Shown here in pieces: positions 9,960 through 20,916 of a stretch of DNA of 64,000 bases; the stretch's first letter is position 1, and every line of letters begins with the position of its first letter. The position numbers were made by a program, and so were the translations under genes. Below the pieces are notes generated by a model. It was not told the DNA's origin. It saw only the letters and a list, made by a program, of their open reading frames with translations, and did no database searches. Source of the stretch: JAKFWF01 sp963750535 (GTDB taxonomy: Bacteria > Pseudomonadota > Alphaproteobacteria > Rhizobiales > Hyphomicrobiaceae); contig CAVVRF010000037.1 in NCBI GenBank assembly GCA_963750535.1, positions 248,001-312,000 of the forward strand, in the 5' to 3' direction.

Positions 9960-10763
9960 TCAATCGCGGTTGCCGAACAGCTGCAGCAGCGACGTGAACA
10001 TGTTGATGAAGTCGAGGTACAGGTTCAGCGCACCCATGATCGCGCCCTTGGCCATCAGCGTGGCGTCGCCCGCGATCTGGTAGTAGCCGTCCTTGATCTG
10101 CTGCGTGTCATACGCCGTCAGGCCGGCGAAGATCACCACGCCCAGGACCGAGATCGCGAACTGCAGCGCCGACGACTGGAGGAAGATGTTGACCAGCGCG
10201 GCGATGACGATGCCGATCACGCCCATGATCAGGAACGAGCCCCAGGCGGACAGATCCTTCTTCGTCGTGTAGCCGAACAGGCTAAGGCCGGCGAAGGCCG
10301 CGGCGGTGACGAAGAACACCTGCACGATCGACTGCCCGGTGAACACCAGGAAGATCGACGACAGCGATGCACCCATCACGGCTGCGAACACCCAGAAGGC
10401 AATCTGCGTCGCGCCGACGCTCATCGAGTAGACGCGGAACGACAGCAGCATCACCAGCCCGAGCGGCGCCAGCATCACCACCCACTTCAGCGGCGACATG
10501 AACATCGCGGCGCCGAACGGGGTCAGGAACATGCCGCGCTTCAGAGCGATCGCGGCGCCGCCTGCCGACTTGGCCGCGAAGGCCATATCGGTCGTTACCG
10601 CCTGAGAGAACACGAGATAGGCGACGATGCCCGTCAGTGCGATGCCAGCGGCCATGTAGTTGTAGACGCTGAGCATGTAGGACCGCAGGCCCTGATCGAC
10701 GACGGCGCCGGTCTGGCGCGCTGCCGTGCCGGCCTGCGCATATCTGTTGTCGTACTGAGCCAT
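9960..10763 (-). CDS. Bax inhibitor-1/YccA family membrane protein
   Basis: The 267-residue protein has a soluble Tyr/Gln/Ala-rich N-terminus (about 1-28) and seven hydrophobic helices from SYMLSVYNYMAAGIALTG onward. It shows the family signature ALNLYLDFINMFTSLLQLFG at the C-terminus and the Asp-containing helix 7 region (AYDTQQIKDGY) associated with the pH-sensing di-Asp latch of TMBIM proteins. Length and topology match bacterial UPF0005/YccA members, thought to be calcium-leak channels or FtsH-associated membrane proteins; the role in this organism is unknown. It is monocistronic with its own terminator. AGGGAA lies 6 bases before the ATG at 10763. Confidence 0.93.
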   Translation of the reverse strand: MAQYDNRYAQAGTAARQTGAVVDQGLRSYMLSVYNYMAAGIALTGIVAYLVFSQAVTTDMAFAAKSAGGAAIALKRGMFLTPFGAAMFMSPLKWVVMLAPLGLVMLLSFRVYSMSVGATQIAFWVFAAVMGASLSSIFLVFTGQSIVQVFFVTAAAFAGLSLFGYTTKKDLSAWGSFLIMGVIGIVIAALVNIFLQSSALQFAISVLGVVIFAGLTAYDTQQIKDGYYQIAGDATLMAKGAIMGALNLYLDFINMFTSLLQLFGNRD

Positions 10764-10903
10764 GTTGCGTTCCCTATGATGTAGCTTGCGGGCGCACGTC
10801 TCCCGCTCACGGAAATATGTACTGCGTCTGTGTCGGATTCAAGGATGTCGACAACGATTATTTCCCCGCGCCGCGACGCAATTTAGCACTTATTGCATAC
10901 TTT

Positions 10904-13485
10904 TTACTCGGTTTTAAGATATGGCACCGGCGGCGCCCGCAACACCGCCCAGGTGCCGAGCCCGCCGAACAGGAACACCAGGCTGAGGCTGACGCCGAGC
11001 GCCTGCAGCACCGCCGCCGCCGACAGCAGGAACGGCACGTCGATCACGGTCGACAGCGCAACCCAGGCCGCCAGCGCCCCCAACAGCACCGCGAGCACCA
11101 CCGTAACCGCCGCAAGCATTGCATATTCAAGGACATGCGAGGTCAGGATGCGCCGCCTGGTCGCACCCAGCACCTTCAGCACCACCGCCTGCTGGATGCG
11201 CCGCCGCTGCGCGGTCGCAAGCGCGCCGGCCAGCACCAGCGCCCCGGCAAGCAGGGTGACGCTGCCAGCGACCCGGACCGCCGCCATGATGCGCTCGAAC
11301 ACGGTGTTGAACGAGTTGATGGCGTCCTTAACGCGAATAGCGGTGGTGGCCGGATGCGCCTTGCCGATCGCACGCCCGACGGCAGCTTCGACCGCGAGCG
11401 GGGCATCCTTGCCGAGCTCGATGGTCGCCAGGAGGTTGTGTGGAGCAGAACGCAGCACGTTAGGCGAGAATACCATGACAAAGTTGATGGCGAGGCTTTC
11501 CCACTTCACCTCGCGCAAGTTCGCGATCCGCGCCGTGACATTGCGGCCAAGCACGTTGACCGTGACCTGATCGCCGAGCTTCAGCGAAAGCTTCTTCGCC
11601 AGATCGGCCTCGAACGACACCAGCGGCTCGCCGGCGTAGTCAGCCGGCCACCAACTGCCGGCGACGACCTTCGAGCCGTCCGGCACGGTTTCCGCATAGG
11701 TGAGCCCGCGATCGCCATTCAGCACCCACTGCGCCTCTGGCGGCGCCTTCAGGTCCTCGACCGGCACGCCGGCGAGCTTCAAGAGCCGGCCACGCAACAT
11801 CGGCGCCGCCTCGATGCGCGCGTCGGGCGCGATGGCGGTCACCGTCTGGGTGATCGCCGGCAGATCGCCCTTCGGGATGTCGAGCACGAAGTAGTTCGGG
11901 CTGGTGGCCGGCACCCGGCCGGTCAGCTCGGCGACGATCGATGCGTCGGTCAGCGCCACCGCCACCAGCAGTGACAGGCCGGTGCCGAGCGACAGGATCA
12001 CCGAGCGGGTCAGGCCGCCCGGCGCGCCGAGGTTGCCGATCGCCAGCGCGAGCTCGGGCCACTTCGGCCTGCGCATGCGGGCGGCGACGTGCGTGACCAG
12101 GCTGCCGAGCCCGAGGAACACGGCGAACACCACCAGCAGCCCGAGGCAGAAATAGATCGCGATGCGCCTGCCATCGGCGCTGAAGATGGCGAATGCCGCC
12201 AGTGCGGCGGCGGCCGCCACCGTCGCCGCGACGATTGCCGGCCGCGGCCGCACCTGCTCCGGCGCCACCTCGTCGCGAAACAACACGGCGGCGGGGACCA
12301 GCTCGGCCCGGCCGAGCGGCCACAGCGTGAACACCAGCGCCACCAGCAGCCCATAGACCGCCGCCGACAGGACGCTCCACGGACTGAACGTGATCTCGGC
12401 ACGGATCGGCAGGCTCGCGCCATAGTAGTGGTCGAGCAGCAGCGGCACGGCATAGCCGAGCGCAAGGCCGATCGCCACGCCGAGGGCGGCAATCGCCATC
12501 ACCTGGGTGAGGAAGATCGCGAAGATGGTCCTGCCGGTCGCGCCGACGCTCTTCATCGTCGCCACCACCTTGCGGCGGCGGTCGATGTAGGTCGCGACCG
12601 CGTTGGCAACGCCGACGCCGCCGACCAGCAGGGAGGTGAGGCCGATCAAGGTCAGGAACTGGCGCAGCCGCTCGAGCGTCCGTGTCACCTGTGGCGAGGG
12701 ATCGCGCCGGTCGGCGACGACGAAGCCGGCCTCGGGCAGGGCCGCCTTGCTGCGCTCGCGGAACGACTGCAGATCGCCGGCGCTCGCCTTGTCGCCGTCG
12801 GGCAATGCAACCGCGTAGCGCCAGCGCATCAGGCTGCCGGGCTGCACAAGGCCGGTCTTCTGCAGCGTCGCCAGCGACACGAACACGCGCGGGCCGAACG
12901 TCAGGCGGTCGGAGATGGTGTCCGGCTCGACCTCGATCACGGCGGTGATCGGCAGGCTCAGCGTGCCGATCGAGACCTGGTCGCCGACCTTGAGGCGAAG
13001 CTGCTCCAGCAGGATCGAATCGACGGCGGCACCCTCCCGCCCGCGCACGGCGTCGTCGAGCGAGGCGCCGCCGGCGAGCTTGATCGCGCCGACCAGCGGA
13101 TAGGCGGCGTCGATGCCTTTCAGCTCGGCCAGCGCCTGCTCGGCGCCATCGACGGTTCGCATCATGACGCGCATGGTCGCGGTCTCGCTGACGCGGCCCT
13201 GGGCGTCGAGCCATTTGCGCTCGTCGGCATCGGCGCGCTTGTGGCTGCGGGCGAACGTCACGTCGCCGCCGAGAATGTTGCGGCCCTGGGCCTCGAAGCC
13301 GGCCTTCAGCGCGTCACCGAGCGCGCCGACGCCGGTTATCACCATCACGCCCAGCGCCACGCAGGCGACGAACACGTAGAACCCGCGCAATCCGGCACGC
13401 ATCTCGCGCAGCGCCAGGCGGACCGGCAGCGGCAGGTGGGCATGCCAGCCTTCATGTGCTGCCGGCGCGGCGACCTCTATCGTGC

Positions 13486-13489
<4 letters not shown>
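10904..13489 (-). CDS. YbbP-type ABC transporter permease (FtsX domains)
   Basis: The 861-residue protein has the ten-helix layout of the YbbP/SalY family: an N-terminal helix (FYVFVACVALGVMVITGV), a large periplasmic domain (about 65-270), an FtsX module of three helices (about 285-420), further central helices, a second periplasmic domain and a C-terminal FtsX module. The start overlaps the stop of the ATPase gene (ATGA at 13486-13489), so the two are translationally coupled. With the adjacent tesA-like esterase this reproduces the tesA/ybbA/ybbP neighbourhood seen in many proteobacteria. The cargo is not established in any species I can cite; lipid or lipoprotein-related export is the usual inference. 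Confidence 0.9.
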
Positions 13490-14211
<722 letters not shown>

Positions 14212-14289
14212 TTGCTGATGAGGGCTTGCCTCGGTGAGGTCTCGTTTCTACGTCACGATTCGACGATGCATGACCGATAGGGCAACAAC

Positions 14290-15027
14290 ATGGGCTTATT
14301 TCACAACCGCGCAAGTGCGGCCGATCGGCATCGCGGATGGCGGCGGCGCCACGCGCTGGCCCTTGGCGCGATGCTCATCGCGATCACATTCGGTGGAGCG
14401 CTCATGGCGACCGCGTTGGCCCAAAATCCGCCCCGCAACGCCGCCCCGATCCGCATCGTCGCTTTCGGCGACAGCCTCACCGCCGGCTATAACCTCAGTC
14501 CGGCGGACGCATTCCCGGCGCAGCTCGAACGAGCGCTCGCGGCCAAGGGGGCGCGCGTCGAGGTGATCAATGCCGGGGTTTCGGGCGACACCACGTCGGC
14601 CGCGCTCGAGCGCTTCGACTGGGCGGTTCCGGATGGCACCGATGCGGCGATCGTCGAGCTCGGCGCCAACGACGGCCTGCGCGGCCAGCCGCCCGAGCAG
14701 GCGCGGCGCAACCTCGAGACGATCGTCTCTCGCCTGCGGGCCAAGGGCATCGAGGTCCTGATCGCCGGCATGCAGGCGCCGCGCAACTGGGGGGAAGCCT
14801 ATGCCCGCGCCTTCGACCCGATGTTCGCCGACCTCGCCACGGCGCACGGCGCGCTGCTCTACCCGTTCTTCCTCGACGGCGTCGCGATGAAGCCGGATCT
14901 GAGCCTGCCCGACGGGCTGCATCCCAATGCCAGGGGCGTCGCGGTGATCGTCGAGCGCATCCTGCCGACGGTCGAGGAGCTGATCGCGCGCGCCAAGGTC
15001 CGTCGGCTGGCTAACGGCAAGACCTGA
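14290..15027 (+). CDS. tesA: Periplasmic GDSL arylesterase / lysophospholipase TesA-like
   Basis: The 245-residue SGNH hydrolase starts with a basic segment and a membrane-spanning export signal (about 22-44, ending ATALAQ). The four SGNH blocks follow: GDSLTAGYN with the nucleophile Ser62, Gly in INAG, Asn127 in GAND, and Asp208/His211 in PDGLHPN. It acts in the periplasm on acyl thioesters, lysophospholipids or aryl esters in characterised relatives. The ATG at 14290 is the first in frame with a complete signal. Its divergent position next to a YbbA/YbbP transporter is conserved across proteobacteria. Confidence 0.92.
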   Translation: MGLFHNRASAADRHRGWRRRHALALGAMLIAITFGGALMATALAQNPPRNAAPIRIVAFGDSLTAGYNLSPADAFPAQLERALAAKGARVEVINAGVSGDTTSAALERFDWAVPDGTDAAIVELGANDGLRGQPPEQARRNLETIVSRLRAKGIEVLIAGMQAPRNWGEAYARAFDPMFADLATAHGALLYPFFLDGVAMKPDLSLPDGLHPNARGVAVIVERILPTVEELIARAKVRRLANGKT

Positions 15028-15083
15028 TCGTGGCGGCCGCGCCGCTTCCTCGGCAGCCGCATCCGATGTAAGTGTGGCCGATC

Positions 15084-15653
15084 ATGCCCCGCCTGTTTGC
15101 CGCCGTCCCGATCCCCGAGACCGTCGCGCTGACACTCGACCGCGTGCGCCAGCCGACGCCCGGCGCGTTCTGGATCCCGCCGGGCGACATGCACCTGACG
15201 CTCCGTTTCATCGGCGACGTCACCAATGCGCAGGCTCGCGACTTCACCGAGGAGCTGGCGCGGATCGAGCTTGCCGCTTTCACCTTGCGGCTCAAGGGCC
15301 TCGGCACGTTCGGTGGCGACGATCCGCGGGTGCTGTGGGCGGGCGTCGAGCCGTGCGAGCCGCTCGACGCACTCGCCCGCGCCGCCGACCGCGCCGCCCG
15401 CAAGACCGGCCTGCCGCCGGACACCCGCACCTGGAAGCCGCACGTCACGCTGGCGCGGCTGCGCCATACCCCGGTCGATGCGGTGGTGCGGATTCTTTCG
15501 CGCAAGGCGACGTTCAACACCGAGCCGTTCTTCGTGCCGAAGTTCGCGCTGATGTCGGCGAAGCCCGGCGCCGGCGGCGGTCCCTACGTGATCGAGGAGG
15601 AGTTCACCTTGCACGGCGGCCAATACGCCGACTTCACCGACGATGGCTACTGA
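15084..15653 (+). CDS. thpR: RNA 2',3'-cyclic phosphodiesterase (LigT/ThpR)
   Basis: The 189-residue protein belongs to the 2H phosphoesterase superfamily. The two catalytic H-x-T/S-x motifs are His37-Leu-Thr39 in MHLTLRFIG and His120-Val-Thr122 in PHVTLARL. The family N-terminus MPRLFAAVPIPE fixes the start at 15084 rather than the slightly longer frame at 15072. ThpR opens 2',3'-cyclic phosphate ends of RNA to 2'-phosphates. It stands alone after tesA. A CCTCTCCC-type repeat follows at 15731, and 15654-16081 shows no other gene. Confidence 0.93.
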   Translation: MPRLFAAVPIPETVALTLDRVRQPTPGAFWIPPGDMHLTLRFIGDVTNAQARDFTEELARIELAAFTLRLKGLGTFGGDDPRVLWAGVEPCEPLDALARAADRAARKTGLPPDTRTWKPHVTLARLRHTPVDAVVRILSRKATFNTEPFFVPKFALMSAKPGAGGGPYVIEEEFTLHGGQYADFTDDGY

Positions 15654-15730
15654 GCCGGGCGAGTTGACCACGCTGCTTCCTCAAAACGACAATGATCCGA
15701 TGTGTGATTGTTGCAGAGACTCCAGAGCAA

Positions 15731-15800
15731 GCGGCCGCCTCTCTCGGCCGGCGGGGCCGCCAGCCTCAGCCCTCTCCCCCGAAGCGGCGAGGAAGAGGGA
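15731..15800. repeat. Single CCTCTCCC-family hairpin repeat
   Basis: A lone module begins GCGGCCGCCTCTCTCGGCC, continues GGCGGGGCCGCCAGCC and closes with CCCTCTCCCCCGAAGCGGCG and AGGAAGAGGG. It carries the conserved GAGCAAGCGGCCGC lead seen at 1637 and 48617. Confidence 0.7.
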
Positions 15801-16081
15801 GAACCATGCCCGCCTGCTGCCGTTCCACTTGAACCTGAAAGGTCCCACTGCTCACTTCCCACTGCCTACGTCTCAGTTGACGTCCCGGCACGTCAACGTG
15901 GCTCTGGGCCACTTGAGTGAAAGAATGCGGGAGACCGCCGTGGACCACGGCCGCCCCACTCCCCTCTCGCTCGAGGGGAAAACGTGAAAAGCACCACCTA
16001 AGGGAAACGCGATGGGACCGAATGGCCAACCTCCTGAGAGTTCACGCTAACCCAACCTACGGCTGCGGTATTGGCAGGTGC

Positions 16082-16501
16082 ATGGGCAAGCGCCCGCGTC
16101 GGCAGTGCGATGTTTGCGGCTGCATTCGTCGGGTGGATGCTTTATGGCCGGCGACGTTGCCGAATGTCCAAGGCTCGACCTTGTTCAACATCGCCAGCAT
16201 CACAGCTTCCGGACTATTCTGGTTTGTCTTTCTCTGCGTATTCAGCTTCTTGCTCTCTGTGCCACTCATTGCCTTTTTTGGCTGCTCCGCTCACTACTTG
16301 ACCCGCGAAACGACTGCGAACAATGCGGCGACTTTTGCGATCGGGGGGTATGCGGTCGGTGTGTCGCTCTGGCTCGCACTGTTGTGGCATCCAGCAGCCG
16401 GAGTGATTTTCAAGGATTGGTGGTCGGCGTTTGTCATCGCCGGCCCGGCGGGTGCTGCCGGTGGCCGTGTGTTCTGCCGCCGCATGCGACACCTTGGTTG
16501 A
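16082..16501 (+). CDS. Putative small membrane protein, unknown
   Basis: I do not recognise this gene. The 139-residue frame has a Cys-rich start (CDVCGC) and then three hydrophobic stretches. The first is long (ITASGLFWFVFLCVFSFLLS and beyond, about 47-77), the second is FAIGGYAVGVSLWLALLW, and the third is SAFVIAGPAGAAGG. The membrane segments with charged caps argue for real coding, but there is no clear ribosome site and the start is uncertain; 16022 is also in frame. The G+C is lower than in neighbouring genes, which suggests an accessory gene or decayed sequence. Confidence 0.4.
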   Translation: MGKRPRRQCDVCGCIRRVDALWPATLPNVQGSTLFNIASITASGLFWFVFLCVFSFLLSVPLIAFFGCSAHYLTRETTANNAATFAIGGYAVGVSLWLALLWHPAAGVIFKDWWSAFVIAGPAGAAGGRVFCRRMRHLG

Positions 16502-16581
16502 AATTGCCCTTCCCCGCGATCTGTGTTTGAATCTCAGCCAGTTACCGCAATCCGCGTCTGAACGGTCGCTCCGCCCCACAA

Positions 16582-16742
16582 CCGTCATCCCCGCGAGGGC
16601 GGGGACCCAGGCAACGGGTGGAGTTTTGGGTGGTAGAGTTGAGGTCGACGGTTGTAATGACCGCCGGCACCAAGTGAACAGAGGCTTGGATGGGTTCCCG
16701 CCGTCGCGCCCCGCGCGCATTCGCACGAACGCGGGGGTGACG
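16582..16742. repeat. MITE-like repeat, second copy of the GTCATCCC family
   Basis: It begins CCGTCATCCCCGCGAGGGCG and GGGACCCA, and ends TGGGTTCCCGCCGTCGCG ... CGCGGGGGTGACG. Its right half shares the block GTCGCGCCCCGCGCGCAT and then TCGCACGA with the copy at 1741-1915. It fills most of the 313-base gap upstream of the mutase gene, so the mutase promoter must lie inside or next to it. Confidence 0.6.
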
Positions 16743-16814
16743 CCACTGGGTGGGATACTGAGACGCACGAACCGAAGCACAGGCAGGCCAGCAAGTTGGC
16801 GAGTTGAGACGACC

Positions 16815-18992
16815 ATGACCCAGATCCCTGATTTCACGACCATTCCTTACGCCCCGGCCGCGCCGGTCGGAGTCGCGCCGGCTGGCGAGCCGTGGCTGAC
16901 GCCAGAGGGGATCTCGGTCAAGCAGTCGTATTCCGCAGCCGACATCGCCGGCCTCGACTTCCTCGATACCTGGCCAGGGATCGCGCCGTTCCTGCGCGGA
17001 CCATACCCGACCATGTACGTCACCCAGCCGTGGACCATCCGCCAGTACGCCGGCTTCTCCACCGCCGAGGATTCGAACGCCTTCTACCGCCGCAACATCG
17101 CCGCCGGGCAGAAGGGGCTCTCGGTCGCCTTCGACCTCGCCACCCACCGCGGCTACGACTCGGACCATCCACGCGTGCGCGGCGACGTCGGCATGGCGGG
17201 CGTCGCAATCGATTCGATCCTCGACATGCGCACGCTGTTCGACGGCATCGACCTGTCGCAGATGTCGGTGTCGATGACCATGAACGGCGCGGTGCTGCCC
17301 GTTCTGGCGCTGTTCATCGTCGCGGGCGAGGAGCAGGGCGTGCCGGCGGCCAAGCTGTCGGGCACGATCCAGAACGATATCCTCAAAGAGTTCATGGTGC
17401 GGAACACCTACATCTATCCGCCCGCGCCCTCGATGCGGATCATCTCCGACATCTTCGCCTTCACCTCGGCCAACATGCCGAAGTTCAACTCGATCTCGAT
17501 CTCCGGCTACCACATGCAGGAAGCCGGCGCGACCGCCGACCTGGAGCTCGCCTATACGCTGGCCGACGGCGTCGAATACGCCCGCGCCGGCGTCGCCGCC
17601 GGACTCGGCATCGACAAGTTCGCCCCCCGCCTATCGTTCTTCTGGGCGATCGGCATGAACTTCTTCATGGAAGTGGCCAAGATGCGGGCGGCGCGTCTCC
17701 TGTGGGCGAACCTGATCAGGCGCGAGTTCGACCCCAGGGACGAGCGCTCGCTCTCGCTTCGCACCCACTGCCAGACCTCGGGCTGGAGCCTCGCTGCGCA
17801 GGACGTATTCAACAACGTGCCGCGGACCTGCATCGAGGCGATGGCGGCGACCCAGGGCCATACCCAGTCCCTGCACACCAACGCGCTCGACGAGGCGATC
17901 GCGCTGCCGACCGATTTCTCGGCCCGCATCGCCCGCAACACCCAGCTGTTCCTGCAGCAGGAGAGCGGCACCACCCGCGTGGTCGATCCGTGGGGCGGCA
18001 GCTTCTACGTCGAGCGACTGACCGCCGACCTGGCGGCGAAAGCCTGGGCGCACATTGCGGAAGTCGAAAACCTCGGCGGCATGACCAAGGCGATCGCCGC
18101 CGGCGTGCCGAAGATGCGCATCGAGGAGGCCGCCGCGCGCACCCAGGCCCGCATCGACAGCGGCCGGCAGACGATCGTCGGCGTCAACAAGTTCAAGCCG
18201 ACCGACGAAGCGCAGATCGAGATCCTTAGGGTCGACAACAAGTCGGTCCGCGAGCAGCAGATCGCCAAGCTCACCCGGCTGAAGAGCGAGCGCGATCCGG
18301 CCGCCGTCAAGGCGGCATTGGCGGCGCTGAGCGACGGCGCGCGCGGCAACGGCAATCTGCTCGACCTCGCCGTCAAATGCGCCCGCGCCAAGGCTACCGT
18401 CGGCGAGATCTCGGATGCCATGGAGGCCGTGTTCGGCCGCCACCAGGCCGACATCCGCGCCGTCTCCGGGGTCTATCGGGCGGAAGCCATGTCAGCGAAA
18501 GGAGGCAAGGTGAACCCCGACGTCGCCCGCGTGACCGCGATGGTCGCCGCGTTCGAGCAGAACGACGGCCGCCGCCCGCGCATCCTCGTCGCCAAGATGG
18601 GCCAAGACGGCCATGACCGGGGGCAGAAGGTGATCGCCACCGCCTTCGCCGACCTCGGCTTCGACGTCGACATCGGGCCGCTGTTCGCGACGCCGGAGGA
18701 AGCGGCGCGGCAGGCGGTCGAGAACGACGTGCACATCATCGGCGTGTCGTCGCTGGCGGCCGGCCACCTGACGCTGGTGCCGGAGCTCAAGGCGGCGCTG
18801 GAGAAAGAGGGCCGCGGCGACATCATGATCGTGGTCGGCGGGGTCATTCCACCGACCGACTATCCGGCCGTTTTCGCCGCCGGCGCAAAGGCCGTGTTCG
18901 GTCCCGGCACCAACATTCCGCAGGCGGCCGCCGACCTCATCGACAAGCTCAACGCGCAGCTTGGCTACGCGGCACGCTCTGCCGCCGAGTAA
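16815..18992 (+). CDS. scpA: Methylmalonyl-CoA mutase, single-chain catalytic subunit
   Basis: The 725-residue protein is a complete B12-dependent mutase interconverting (R)-methylmalonyl-CoA and succinyl-CoA. The N-terminal TIM barrel spans about 1-560, with conserved RGPYPTMYVTQPWTIRQYAG, SMTMNGAVLP and THCQTSGWSL. The cobalamin-binding domain carries DGHDRG at about 598-603, whose His is the lower axial ligand, then GVSSLAAGH and GGVIPPTDY. The start at 16815 gives the usual N-terminus; the frame upstream crosses a repeat. The length matches alpha-type or homodimeric ScpA/BhbA enzymes, and no beta subunit is nearby. The MeaB chaperone is 2 kb downstream on the same strand. Confidence 0.96.
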   Translation: MTQIPDFTTIPYAPAAPVGVAPAGEPWLTPEGISVKQSYSAADIAGLDFLDTWPGIAPFLRGPYPTMYVTQPWTIRQYAGFSTAEDSNAFYRRNIAAGQKGLSVAFDLATHRGYDSDHPRVRGDVGMAGVAIDSILDMRTLFDGIDLSQMSVSMTMNGAVLPVLALFIVAGEEQGVPAAKLSGTIQNDILKEFMVRNTYIYPPAPSMRIISDIFAFTSANMPKFNSISISGYHMQEAGATADLELAYTLADGVEYARAGVAAGLGIDKFAPRLSFFWAIGMNFFMEVAKMRAARLLWANLIRREFDPRDERSLSLRTHCQTSGWSLAAQDVFNNVPRTCIEAMAATQGHTQSLHTNALDEAIALPTDFSARIARNTQLFLQQESGTTRVVDPWGGSFYVERLTADLAAKAWAHIAEVENLGGMTKAIAAGVPKMRIEEAAARTQARIDSGRQTIVGVNKFKPTDEAQIEILRVDNKSVREQQIAKLTRLKSERDPAAVKAALAALSDGARGNGNLLDLAVKCARAKATVGEISDAMEAVFGRHQADIRAVSGVYRAEAMSAKGGKVNPDVARVTAMVAAFEQNDGRRPRILVAKMGQDGHDRGQKVIATAFADLGFDVDIGPLFATPEEAARQAVENDVHIIGVSSLAAGHLTLVPELKAALEKEGRGDIMIVVGGVIPPTDYPAVFAAGAKAVFGPGTNIPQAAADLIDKLNAQLGYAARSAAE

Positions 18993-19011
18993 CGGCCCCG
19001 GCGGGAGTGCG

Positions 19012-19349
19012 TCACCAGCGGTGCTTGAACCAGGCATCTGCGCCGGGCTCGGCATTTATGATGCGCACATTGCGGAAGTCCGATACCGGCTCCGCGACCT
19101 GGTGCTTGGCGACTTCCGGCGCCGGCGCGGACGATGCCTCGCGCGCGCCGGCGCCGTGGCGGCCGGGACATGCCCGAAATAGCCGGCGACACATGGATCC
19201 TGCAGCTTCATGGTCTCGAGCTCGCCGGGCTTCACGTAGACCACCCGGCCCCGCTCGCAGATGTAGGCCTCGTCGGCACGCGCCGCCTCGACCCATGCGC
19301 CGGCCGCCAGGGCGACTGCCGCGATGATGCAGCCTTTGACGATCGACAT
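19012..19349 (-). pseudogene. Small secreted hypothetical protein, one frameshift
   Basis: The frame starts MSIVKGCIIAAVALAAG with a signal peptide (about 1-25, cut near ARA-DEA). It continues through a conserved-looking EAYICERGRVVYVKPGELE and LQDPCVAGYFG with two cysteines. Near 19143 the frame changes inside a GCGCGCGCG run; removing two bases gives a tail ending VRIINAEPGADAWFKHRW. A two-base slip in a dinucleotide run is a typical sequencing or replication slip. Similar small ADE-YxC-xxG proteins occur in Bradyrhizobiaceae, but I know no function. Confidence 0.55.
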
Positions 19350-19428
19350 GGCGCAGCTCTCCCGCGGCCCGAGGCTTCGACGGGCGTCAGATTATGGGAC
19401 AGCCGGTTACCAATCTCTTACCGCCCGC

Positions 19429-20916
19429 TCACGGCGTCGCCGGATAACGCCAGTAGATGCCGCGGTCGATGAGCACGCGCTGCAGCGGCGGCACACGGGC
19501 TTCGGGCGGCCGCTTGCCGGTCAGGATTATGGCGCTGATGTCGTCCAGCAGCGCGATCTTCTCGGCGTACCCGGAATGATGGAGCGCAAAGATGTCGGTG
19601 CTGGTATCGGTCACGTCGATGGTATCGATGCCGGGCAGCAGCAACGGGCCGGTTGGCGGCACGTCGCCAGCCCGGGCGATGCTTCCGGCGAGCCGCTTCG
19701 ACAGCTCCAGCGCCCAGTCGTTCGAGGCGACGTAGAGCGTCATCCCCTTGGCAATCCCCTTGATCTCGCCGGCGAGATACTCGAACCGGTCGCGGTCGAC
19801 GTCCGGCGCGGCCAGGATCAACTGCGAGATCTCGACGCCGGGCGGCGCCGCATTCTTCATGTCGCGCAGCACCGGCAGCAGCAGCTGATTGCCCATGCTG
19901 TGGGCGATGATGCTGACCGTCTTGGCGCCGCTCTCCCGGGTGACGAGGTTCAGGAACTCCTTGAGATAGGGCTCGGCCTGCTCGGCGCTGCCGCGGTCGT
20001 AGCCGTAGTCCTGCAGCCCGAGCTGGCCCTTGGAGGGCCAGCTGTAGACGAACGGCGCACCGTCGAACTTGAGGTCATAGGCCATCTGCGCGGCCCGGTA
20101 GACGGCATAGTCGAACGTGGTGTTGAAGCCATGAATGAACACCACCGCGTGGTCCTTGAACCGGCTCGACGCGGCAAGCCGCTCGCGGATCAGGCGCAGG
20201 TATTCCTCCTTCGAAAGCGCCTTCACCTCCTGCATGGTGAAATGCTTCTTTGGGTCCTCCGCTTCCTGATAGATGATGATGTTCGTCAGCGGGATGCGGT
20301 AGGCCCAGGGCCGCTCGATGTTCGGCACCTCGTGCACCTTCGGCACCGTCACCATGGCGCGGCCAAGCTCGAGCCGCTTCGCACGCTCGGATTCGTAGAT
20401 TACCCGCTTGTCGGTCTGCTTGGCATTGCGATCGGTGCCGTAGAACACCGGCACGACGTCATAATCGGTCGGCGGCGGCGGCGCGGCAGTCCCGTTTGCC
20501 GATGGCAGGCCGCGCGGCACGCTGGCTTCGGGCTTCGGCGGCGGCGCCGGCTGGTCCTGCTGCTGGGCCATCTTCTCGGTTTCGGGCGGGCTCATCTTCT
20601 TGACCGCGCGCGTATCGGCCGGAGGCGCCGATGACGGCGCGGCGGGCGCGGCCTCGGGTGCACGTGTCGGCGGCGGAGGCGGTGGCGAGGCAGTGGTCGG
20701 GGCCGGTGCCTCGGCCCTGCGCTGCATGGTGGGCGTGCCGGCGCCGAAGAAGATCCCGAGCACGATCGGGGCAATGGCGACCAGCGCCAGTGACAGCCGC
20801 GACAAGATCTTCGCGGCCGGCGGCAGATCGCGGGTAGAACGCCAGGCGAACAGATAGAGCAGCAGTCCGACCACCGCGATCGTGGCGTTGAATGCAGTTG
20901 GCGACAACTCGGCCAT
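19429..20916 (-). CDS. DUF900-type alpha/beta hydrolase with N-terminal membrane anchors
   Basis: The 495-residue protein has two membrane helices (about 11-24 and 40-57), a Pro/Ala-rich linker (about 65-150), then an alpha/beta hydrolase domain of the DUF900 family. The oxyanion strand is VVFIHGFNTTFDYAVYRAA, the nucleophile Ser340 is in IIAHSMGNQ, the acid is likely in LAAPDVDRD and the His in HHSGY. The domain start VVPVFYGTDRNAK is the family hallmark. GGGGAG precedes the ATG at 20916. The substrate is unknown. It lies on the opposite strand between the mutase and MeaB genes. Confidence 0.88.
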   Translation of the reverse strand: MAELSPTAFNATIAVVGLLLYLFAWRSTRDLPPAAKILSRLSLALVAIAPIVLGIFFGAGTPTMQRRAEAPAPTTASPPPPPPTRAPEAAPAAPSSAPPADTRAVKKMSPPETEKMAQQQDQPAPPPKPEASVPRGLPSANGTAAPPPPTDYDVVPVFYGTDRNAKQTDKRVIYESERAKRLELGRAMVTVPKVHEVPNIERPWAYRIPLTNIIIYQEAEDPKKHFTMQEVKALSKEEYLRLIRERLAASSRFKDHAVVFIHGFNTTFDYAVYRAAQMAYDLKFDGAPFVYSWPSKGQLGLQDYGYDRGSAEQAEPYLKEFLNLVTRESGAKTVSIIAHSMGNQLLLPVLRDMKNAAPPGVEISQLILAAPDVDRDRFEYLAGEIKGIAKGMTLYVASNDWALELSKRLAGSIARAGDVPPTGPLLLPGIDTIDVTDTSTDIFALHHSGYAEKIALLDDISAIILTGKRPPEARVPPLQRVLIDRGIYWRYPATP

